Positions 9,627-14,763 of a DNA stretch of 49,398 nt are shown piece after piece. A model generated the notes under the pieces. It ran no database searches. It worked only from the letters and a program-made list of their open reading frames with translations, and was not told the DNA's origin. Each line of letters opens with the position of its first letter. Position 1 is the first letter of the stretch. Both the position numbers and the translations under genes were made by a program. Origin of the DNA: an uncultured Bacteroidota bacterium. Its GTDB lineage: Bacteria; Bacteroidota; Bacteroidia; Chitinophagales; Chitinophagaceae. The stretch spans positions 1-49,398 of the forward strand of contig CAIMDZ010000206.1 of the NCBI GenBank assembly GCA_903839875.1. Reading direction: 5' to 3'.

Positions 9627-9634
9627 CAAATATA
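9627..9634 (-). promoter_or_regulatory. -7 promoter element (TATATTTG) of the ORF6N gene
   Basis: Perfect TAnnTTTG match on the minus strand, 19 nt before the ATG. The 29-bp palindrome 9639-9667 begins five bases farther upstream and so covers the -33 region, where a repressor would block RNA polymerase. Confidence 0.55.
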
Positions 9635-9638
9635 TGAG

Positions 9639-9667
9639 TTTTGAGGTCACAAATTGTGACCTCAAAA
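9639..9667. promoter_or_regulatory. Perfect 29-bp palindrome overlapping the ORF6N promoter
   Basis: Two 14-bp arms around one base; the inner 17 bp are GGTCACAAATTGTGACC. It sits over the -33 region of the ORF6N promoter, so it could be an operator. The same bases translate as LRSQIVTS on one strand and LRSQFVTS on the other, the conserved ORF6N peptide, and the flanking bases match the gene, so it is also the edge of an ORF6N remnant. Confidence 0.75.
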
Positions 9668-9706
9668 GATTCGCCATTCCTCATTGCTTAACTGGAACAT
9701 CAACAA
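9639..9706 (-). pseudogene. Decayed ORF6N gene fragment
   Basis: Read on the minus strand, this stretch gives MFQLSNEEW, then a frame change, then LLRSQFVTSK, which parallels FMFQLTREEFDNLRFQIETSS of the intact ORF6N gene next door. At DNA level ATTCCTC, TTAACTG and AACAT recur in the same order and spacing, with 10 versus 8 bases between CTCAA and ATTCCTC, which breaks the frame. Similarity stops exactly where the palindrome ends (9639). The rest of the copy is not recognisable on either side. Either a second ORF6N gene stood here, or a fragment was copied in through the palindrome. Confidence 0.65.
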
Positions 9707-9886
9707 TTTCATTGATTTCAGTACTCACCCGGCACCTGATCATCAACCCTTTTTCATTCCCAGTCAAAAAAATGTTGGTATGTCATGTGGGGTAACACAT
9801 ATTTTGTGGGTAACTCATTTTCTAAATCGGCTGAAATGCTTTACTGTGGCTTATATTATTAAAAATCGTTTTTCTCATTCTTTCCC

Positions 9887-9904
9887 TCCCGATAGCCATC
9901 GGGA
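9887..9904. repeat. Dispersed palindrome TCCCGATAGCyATCGGGA, copy 1
   Basis: Eighteen bases, one mismatch from a perfect palindrome. The perfect version is at 18023-18040. I recall this word as common between genes of many Bacteroidota. In this window both copies lie beside the two antirepressor-like genes. Confidence 0.7.
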
Positions 9905-10077
9905 TTACCACATAAAATTATCCACAATTTCATTGAACTATTTTCGGCATTAATCTTCATTTTAGTTTTACCGTGCTAACAATGTGTCACCCCTTTTTGA
10001 TTTTAGTTACCCCATAGATTTTGGTTATAGGCGTGAGGGGAAGTTTTAGTGAAAAATTAATTTGCCTAAATAAACGT

Positions 10078-10172
10078 GAATGTTTCAATTCTCCAGTAAA
10101 AATGAAAAACATTGCAATGTGATATTTTCATTTTTTTATTTGTCGAAATCATTGGGAATGTTTCAATTCTCC
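10078..10172 (+). repeat. 17-bp direct repeat pair around an inverted repeat
   Basis: GAATGTTTCAATTCTCC occurs at 10078-10094 and 10156-10172, 78 bp apart. Between them AAAAATGAAAA (10098-10108) is mirrored by TTTTCATTTTT (10125-10135), enclosing the palindrome ACATTGCAATGT. The order repeat, hairpin, repeat suggests a small inserted element. Confidence 0.6.
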
Positions 10173-10473
10173 CGGACAAATAATGGTATTATTTTGAAAG
10201 TTTCTCCTATGGAAACATTGAAAAGTATATAGAAGAAATTGCAATAACTTCTGTTCTTGTGGGATTGTTACAAAAGTACAACATACTTTTCAAATAAACA
10301 AATATAATATGCATGATAGTACAGTTTTGTGTCTATGATAGAAAGTTTTTTGAGGGCTAAACTATTTAGGAACAATTGGTTAGGTATTATGAAGTAGGGG
10401 AAATGAGGAAGTGATTAGGTGGGAGTCAATAGCCAATGAACAGTTTGACTTATGCGAGTTGTCCTGCGCGAGC

Positions 10474-10517
10474 CTGCCTGTAGGCAGACACGGTCGTTGG
10501 TGGAGAACACCAACGAC
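10474..10517. repeat. Two adjacent intergenic hairpins
   Basis: CTGCC-TGTA-GGCAG (10474-10487) is followed by GTCGTTGGTG-GAGAA-CACCAACGAC (10493-10517). Both words are of the dispersed hairpin kind that I associate with Bacteroidota intergenic DNA. Confidence 0.65.
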
Positions 10518-10604
10518 GGAGAAAATCAGACCAAGGTCCCCAGCCGAAATCCTATTCCCCAGTGAAGTCCCGGCACAAGGTCCCGATTTTTCAGCGGGAG
10601 GGAT

Positions 10605-10829
10605 TTAGGGTTGCACCTTTATCACCTTCACCGGGCAGGCATTCGCCACCCGCACATTTATTTCATCCTCGCCGGGTGAAACACGCAGTATGTGCAGGTT
10701 CTTCTTTTTGATGCCGCCTACAAGGGTTGCCTTGCCATCGGTGGTGGACATGCGCCACCGCACAGGCCACATCTCGAAACACACGTTGCAGCCTATGCAC
10801 TTGTCACGGTAGTGGATCAGCGTCGGCAT
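10605..10829 (-). CDS. Small [4Fe-4S] ferredoxin
   Basis: The protein has 74 residues. It carries one cluster-binding set: Cys11, Cys14 and Cys17 in CIGCNVC and the distant Cys65 in ANACPVKVI, as in single-cluster ferredoxins. The usual second cluster is absent. It begins inside the last 26 bases of the upstream U32 gene, in another frame, so the two are translationally linked and the ferredoxin is the likely electron donor to the U32 protein. Residues 20-60 are a beta-rich spacer. The ATG at 10829 is the only methionine before the cysteines. Confidence 0.85.
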   Translation of the reverse strand: MPTLIHYRDKCIGCNVCFEMWPVRWRMSTTDGKATLVGGIKKKNLHILRVSPGEDEINVRVANACPVKVIKVQP

Positions 10830-12066
10830 ATTCGGTGGGGATGAGTTTGTATAGTTTGTCGGTGGGGCGTATGTGGGCGCTGAAGGGGATGGTGAAGTTG
10901 AAGCCCTGTTTAACTATCTCCACCGGGCCGTTGTCCACATGAATGGTTTCCACCACCTGGCGAACAATACCTGTGACCGGGCCTATCACCAGCACCTCGT
11001 CGCCTACTTTTAGTTTGCCGCTTTCCAGTTTGAATTCGGCGACTTTTAGTTTGGGGTAGTAGCGCACGCCTTGTGCCAGGTACACTTTTTTCTGGGTGGC
11101 TTTCGATCCGTCGGTCTCGTTCCATTCACCCAGCTTGCGGCCCAGGTAGTAGCCCTCCCAGAATCCGCGGTTGAAGACGGTGGCCAGTTCTTTTCTCCAG
11201 CGGGCAATGTTTTCAGCAGTGTAGGCGCCTTCATCAATCGCGGCAAGCGCTTCTTTATACACCCGCACTGTTTCAAATACATAATCGGCAGTGCGGCCGC
11301 GGCCTTCTATTTTTAAAACAGATATGCCGGTTGCCGCAATTTTGTCGAGTATATCAATAGTACACAGGTCCTTAGCCGACATGATATACTCGTTATCAAT
11401 CTCCAGTTCCTGCTGGCTGTCCTGGTCTATGACGGTGTATTTGTGGCGGCAGTTTTGTATGCAAGCGCCGCGATTGGCAGAGGAGTTGTTGCTGTGCAGG
11501 CTCAGGTAGCACTTGCCCGATATGGCCATGCACAATGCGCCGTGCCCGAAGATTTCTATCTTCACCAGTTCGCCCGACGGGCCACGCACATCATGCCTTT
11601 CGATGCCGTGGGTTATGGCCTCTACCTGCTTCAGTGTCAGTTCGCGTGAGAGGACGATGAGGTCGGCGAAGGTGGAGAAGAACTTTACAGAGTCGAGGTT
11701 GGATACATTGGTCTGTGTGCTTATGTGCACCGGCATTCCCTGCCTGCGGCACTCCATGATGACTGCGAAGTCGCTGGCTATAATGGCATCTACACCTGCC
11801 TCTTTACTGGCGGTTATAATTTCGGTAAACAGGTTTTTGTCGTAGTCGTAAACGGTGGTATTCAGCGTGAGGTATTTGCGGATGTTGTGTTCATCGCATT
11901 TTGTGGCGACTGTGGCGATATCATCAATGGTGAACGCCCCGGCGGATTTCACACGCATGTTAAGTTGCTCTACGCCAAAGTAGATGGCATCGGCGCCTGC
12001 CTGCACTGCGGCGGCCAGGCTCTCAAAGGAGCCGACGGGTGCAAGTATTTTTATTTTTGTAGCCAT
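10804..12066 (-). CDS. U32 family protein (RNA hydroxylation type)
   Basis: The protein has 420 residues. It begins with the U32 signature KIKILAPVGSFESLAAAVQAGADAIYFGVEQLNMR, a TIM-barrel-like N-terminal domain, and has the family's four-cysteine set: Cys179, Cys186, Cys202 and Cys206 (GHGALCMAISGKCYLS...RGACIQNCR). The C-terminal beta domain spans about 320-410. U32 proteins were once called peptidases; studied members (RlhA, TrhP, UbiU/UbiV) are oxygen-independent hydroxylases of 23S rRNA, tRNA or ubiquinone precursors that depend on Fe-S clusters. The length and the single U32 unit fit TrhP best, but this cannot be decided here. The downstream overlapping ferredoxin supports a redox reaction rather than proteolysis. 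Confidence 0.87.
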   Translation of the reverse strand: MATKIKILAPVGSFESLAAAVQAGADAIYFGVEQLNMRVKSAGAFTIDDIATVATKCDEHNIRKYLTLNTTVYDYDKNLFTEIITASKEAGVDAIIASDFAVIMECRRQGMPVHISTQTNVSNLDSVKFFSTFADLIVLSRELTLKQVEAITHGIERHDVRGPSGELVKIEIFGHGALCMAISGKCYLSLHSNNSSANRGACIQNCRHKYTVIDQDSQQELEIDNEYIMSAKDLCTIDILDKIAATGISVLKIEGRGRTADYVFETVRVYKEALAAIDEGAYTAENIARWRKELATVFNRGFWEGYYLGRKLGEWNETDGSKATQKKVYLAQGVRYYPKLKVAEFKLESGKLKVGDEVLVIGPVTGIVRQVVETIHVDNGPVEIVKQGFNFTIPFSAHIRPTDKLYKLIPTEYADADPLP

Positions 12067-12130
12067 GTGGGTAGATCCGTTTTATTCTGTTTACACACCC
12101 CTGACCCCTCACTGACCCTTCCGCCTTCGG

Positions 12131-12156
12131 CACCTTCCCTTGAAAAAGGGAAGGTG
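12131..12156. repeat. Intergenic hairpin with 11-bp arms
   Basis: CACCTTCCCTT-GAAA-AAGGGAAGGTG, followed by TTTT on the plus strand. It lies between two minus-strand genes, where the T-run is on the wrong side for them. Together with the neighbouring word at 12161-12181 it looks like a dispersed repeat. Confidence 0.65.
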
Positions 12157-12160
12157 TTTT

Positions 12161-12181
12161 GGAAGAGTAACCTGTCCTTCG
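12161..12181 (-). repeat. Dispersed 21-bp repeat, copy 1
   Basis: On the minus strand this begins CGAAGGACAGGTTAC and continues with TCTTCC. A copy with one mismatch lies on the plus strand at 47161-47181, 35 kb away, also between genes. Confidence 0.65.
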
Positions 12182-12208
12182 TGAATGAGTTGCGTGAGTT
12201 TTTCAGTT

Positions 12209-12673
12209 TTACTTTTTTCTTTGCTCTTTTCTTATCAGCGCTTGTTCATAATGTAGTTCTTCTTCGGGTGTTTGGGGTTTAATATGCGGCACTTTAGCAG
12301 GCCGGGCATTTTCATCAAGAGCCACGAAAGTGAAGTAGGCTTCATTAATGGGATACGTTTCACGGCTTATGACTTTCCTGGCCCAGGCCTGTACAAATAT
12401 CTCCATAGAGGATTCAAAAGCCCTGGTCATTTTAGCCTTGATCGTAATGATGTCTCCAACTTTAGCCGGCCGTCTGAATAACATCTTATCCAATGATATG
12501 GTTGCCGCTATCCTTTCGGCATGGGTTTGGGCGCATACGGCAGAAGCAGTGTCCATCCACTGTACCAGCTTGCCGCCCTGCAGCATACCCATTGGGTTGG
12601 CGTCATTGGGGTACACCACCTCGGTCATTATGACCTCTGATTCCGAAGGGTATTTTTCGGTTTTAGATTGCAT
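12209..12673 (-). CDS. Acyl-CoA thioesterase, hotdog fold
   Basis: The protein has 154 residues, the length of a single-hotdog acyl-CoA thioesterase of the YciA/BFIT group. Visible family features are the MLQGGKLVQWMDTASAVCAQTHA helix, with the catalytic-region Asp in WMD, the ISLDKMLFRRPAKVGDIITIKAKM strands and the AYFTFVALDENARPAKVP ending. It hydrolyses fatty acyl-CoA in the cytoplasm. Its start overlaps the end of hemN by 11 bases, so both are probably on one transcript. The C terminus is a charged helix (EEELHYEQALIRKEQRKK). Confidence 0.9.
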   Translation of the reverse strand: MQSKTEKYPSESEVIMTEVVYPNDANPMGMLQGGKLVQWMDTASAVCAQTHAERIAATISLDKMLFRRPAKVGDIITIKAKMTRAFESSMEIFVQAWARKVISRETYPINEAYFTFVALDENARPAKVPHIKPQTPEEELHYEQALIRKEQRKK

Positions 12674-14024
12674 TGCTGTAGGTTCTTCCTGATTTTGCCT
12701 GGCTCCTCAATAAATAGAGATCAAATGCGCTGCAGATGTTCCTGATAAAGTTGCGGCCCAATGGGGTGATCTTTATGTCGTTGCCGTTCCATATGATCAG
12801 TTCATCAGCTTCCAGTTTTTTAAGTTCAGGGAAGGTATACTGTCTGAGGACATCCATGTGCAACGGGTTGAGCGTAGTTTTACCATGACAGCTAAGGTCG
12901 AGGATATATTGCCTGAAAGCCGAGTCTTCCTCTGTAAGGAAGTACCCTTTAATTACAGGCAGTATTCCGGAGTTTATCTTCTGGTAATAGTTATGGATTG
13001 TTTTGTCGTTTTGCGCAAAAGCATTGCCTGCGTCGCTGATGGCAGATACGCCAAGGCCGATAAGGATAGTGCTGCGCTGGGTGGTATAACCCATAAAGTT
13101 GCGGAACAGCCAGCCTTCCTGCGAAGCCTTATACAGGTCATCCTCAGGTAAAGCAAAATGGTCCATACCAATATCTTTGTAACCATGCTCCAGGAAAAGC
13201 TCTGTACCTAACTGGTAGAGGCGGATCTTTTCCTCAGCATCGGGAAGGTCGTTTTCATCGAAAAGGCGCTGGCCACGGCTGGTCCACGGCACATGGGCGT
13301 AACTGTAAAATGCCACACGGTCCGGCTTCAGGGAAATAGCCGCCCTGATGGTATTTTCCATCCGCTCCATATTCTGCAAAGGCAATCCGTATATCAGGTC
13401 GAAATTGACAGAGTGGAAACCGATCTCCCGCGCCAGTTCGGTTGCCCTTTTTACATTCTCAAAAGGCTGGATCCGGTTGATGACATGCTGCACCTCGGGG
13501 TTATTATCCTGAACGCCATAGCTGATCCTCCTGAAACCGAGATTGTACAAAGTTTGCAAGTGTTCCCTGGTGGTATTATTCGGATGCCCTTCTATACCAA
13601 ATTCATGATTCTCATGAATAATGCATTTGTTTAAAATGGCAGTCAATAACTTTTCCAGGTTCTGAGGAGAGAAAAAGGTAGGCGTTCCACCACCCAGATG
13701 TAATTCTTTGATGATGGGTTTTTCATCCATCAGATCAACATACATATTCCATTCTTTTAAGATAGCATCAATGTATTCATCCTCTACTGAATGATTTGAG
13801 GTGATCTTCTTATTACAACCGCAATAGGTGCAGAGCGATTCGCAAAACGGAAGATGCAGGTATAGGCTGATGCCGTTTTCTGCATTGCCGATATGGAACT
13901 GTTTCTGAAAACAGGCTTTCCATTGTCCCACATCTATATCATCTTTCCAGTGTGGAACAGTGGGGTAGCTGGTGTACCGGGGCACCGGTACATTATACTT
14001 TTTTAATAAACTAAGACTTACCAT
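12663..14024 (-). CDS. hemN: Oxygen-independent coproporphyrinogen III oxidase
   Basis: The protein has 453 residues, the normal length for HemN. The radical-SAM cluster ligands are Cys61, Cys65 and Cys68 with Cys70 following (PFCESLCTYCGC), the family's CxxxCxxCxC pattern. LHLGGGTPTFFSPQNLEKLL and GIEGHPNNTT follow, then the C-terminal HemN domain (about 360-440). It decarboxylates coproporphyrinogen III to protoporphyrinogen IX without oxygen, supplying heme when oxygen is scarce, which fits its position beside the cbb3 locus. An FNR-like box at 14071-14084 and a near -7 element at 14041-14048 lie upstream, so low-oxygen induction is expected. Confidence 0.95.
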   Translation of the reverse strand: MVSLSLLKKYNVPVPRYTSYPTVPHWKDDIDVGQWKACFQKQFHIGNAENGISLYLHLPFCESLCTYCGCNKKITSNHSVEDEYIDAILKEWNMYVDLMDEKPIIKELHLGGGTPTFFSPQNLEKLLTAILNKCIIHENHEFGIEGHPNNTTREHLQTLYNLGFRRISYGVQDNNPEVQHVINRIQPFENVKRATELAREIGFHSVNFDLIYGLPLQNMERMENTIRAAISLKPDRVAFYSYAHVPWTSRGQRLFDENDLPDAEEKIRLYQLGTELFLEHGYKDIGMDHFALPEDDLYKASQEGWLFRNFMGYTTQRSTILIGLGVSAISDAGNAFAQNDKTIHNYYQKINSGILPVIKGYFLTEEDSAFRQYILDLSCHGKTTLNPLHMDVLRQYTFPELKKLEADELIIWNGNDIKITPLGRNFIRNICSAFDLYLLRSQAKSGRTYSNAI

Positions 14025-14040
14025 AGACGAAATTTGAGTG

Positions 14041-14048
14041 TAAAATTA
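14041..14048 (-). promoter_or_regulatory. Near -7 element of hemN (TAATTTTA)
   Basis: Read on the minus strand it is TAATTTTA, one base off TAnnTTTG. Its centre is exactly 33 bp from the centre of the FNR-like box at 14071-14084 and it leaves about 17 nt to the hemN ATG. Confidence 0.5.
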
Positions 14049-14070
14049 CCCCATATAGTCTTATTATATT

Positions 14071-14084
14071 ATGATATTAGTCAG
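14071..14084. promoter_or_regulatory. FNR-like box upstream of hemN
   Basis: ATGA-TATTAG-TCAG, one base off the palindrome ATGA-N6-TCAT that recurs at four other promoters here. Its position relative to the -7 element matches an activator site near -42. No second box lies 22 bp away. Confidence 0.6.
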
Positions 14085-14130
14085 TAAGTGTAAAAAACCG
14101 TAAAACATGTAATTAATAAATATCCAAAAC

Positions 14131-14144
14131 ATGACCAAAATCAT
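14131..14144. promoter_or_regulatory. FNR-like box (distal) of the ric-like/ccoI operon
   Basis: ATGA-CCAAAA-TCAT, a perfect inverted repeat. It shares ACATGACCAARATCA with the distal box before ccoS (19440). A half site (TCAT at 14163-14166) lies in register 22 bp downstream, and that position is 33 bp from the -7 element at 14189. Confidence 0.7.
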
Positions 14145-14188
14145 ATTTTTCCCTCTTCTTTATCATTTTCTTACATTCTTTTTGAAAA

Positions 14189-14196
14189 TACTTTTG
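14189..14196 (+). promoter_or_regulatory. -7 promoter element (TACTTTTG) of the ric-like/ccoI operon
   Basis: Full match to TAnnTTTG. It leaves 18 nt to the ATG at 14215 and shows that an in-frame ATG at 14131 would lie upstream of the transcript. Confidence 0.6.
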
Positions 14197-14214
14197 CAAA
14201 AGAAAGAGGCTACT

Positions 14215-14763
14215 ATGAATATGTTAAACACCCCGATCAGTGAAGACCTGCAGCCATTTGTAAAAAGACTGGAGCAATCGCATTATAGTGCGATAAATGT
14301 GTTATGTGAAGGTACCAGAAAGCAAGCGAAGAAATTGCAAGAACTTGAAAATCACCAGGCGACTTCCCAATATATTACACTTTGCAACAGGCTGATTGAT
14401 GAAATTCAACACTATATTAAGAACAAAACTGATAATTTTATTCCGTATGTGAATAAATTGAATGAGAAGGAAAGTGAATCGCATGATTGCAATAATTGTA
14501 ACGGAAATTCCTGCAGCCTTCAACACACTGCACAACTGAACGAATTAAAGGAAGCACACGTCCAGATTAAAGATATCTTATACCGTTTGCAGATGGTTTC
14601 GCTGCCGCTTTACTCTGAAACAATTTACCCGGATGTATACAGGATATTGAGAAACCAGATGGCATTACTCGAAAATAACCTTACAGAACTTTTTCTGCTG
14701 GAAGAAACATATCTCATCCCGAAAGTGATAGAATTACAAAAAAGTATTCATGCCCTTGGTTAG
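14215..14763 (+). CDS. Divergent Ric/hemerythrin-like protein with degenerate iron ligands
   Basis: The protein has 182 residues from the ATG at 14215. An earlier in-frame ATG at 14131 falls inside the FNR-like box and upstream of the -7 element, so it is rejected. The all-helical sequence parallels Ric/YtfE/ScdA di-iron proteins that repair Fe-S clusters after nitric oxide damage: HYIKNKTDNFIPYV resembles the H...EE..LFP helix, EAHVQIKDILYRLQ the second, and LTELFLLEETYLIPKVIEL the closing HI.LEN..LFPRA helix. The closing-helix histidine is replaced by Leu, so a normal di-iron site is doubtful. A Cys-rich insert (HDCNNCNGNSC) lies about residue 112. It ends 14 bases inside ccoI. The assignment is from pattern reading only. 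Confidence 0.6.
   Translation: MNMLNTPISEDLQPFVKRLEQSHYSAINVLCEGTRKQAKKLQELENHQATSQYITLCNRLIDEIQHYIKNKTDNFIPYVNKLNEKESESHDCNNCNGNSCSLQHTAQLNELKEAHVQIKDILYRLQMVSLPLYSETIYPDVYRILRNQMALLENNLTELFLLEETYLIPKVIELQKSIHALG

Larger units (their letters stand above)
9707..10604. other. Gene-free AT-rich stretch with small repeats
   Basis: No convincing gene was found in about 0.9 kb. It holds: a TCCCGATAGCCATCGGGA palindrome (9887-9904), also present near the Bro-N gene; four copies of GGGTAAC or GTCACCCC/GTTACCCC-like octamers (9789-10013); a 17-bp direct repeat (10078 and 10156); an 11-bp-arm inverted repeat (10098-10135); and two hairpins near 10474-10517. It looks like decayed accessory DNA. Confidence 0.6.

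Noticed and set aside
10078-10172. Possible CRISPR array because the repeat contains GTTTCAATTC
   Set aside because: Only two copies of 17 bp, 78 bp apart, with a hairpin rather than a spacer between, and no cas gene in the window.
10411-10608. 65-residue open frame on the plus strand
   Set aside because: It runs through two hairpin repeats and has no promoter or protein-like composition.
14131-14214. 28-residue N-terminal extension of the ric-like protein from the ATG at 14131
   Set aside because: That ATG is part of a perfect FNR-like box and upstream of the -7 element at 14189; the extension is hydrophobic and not family-like.
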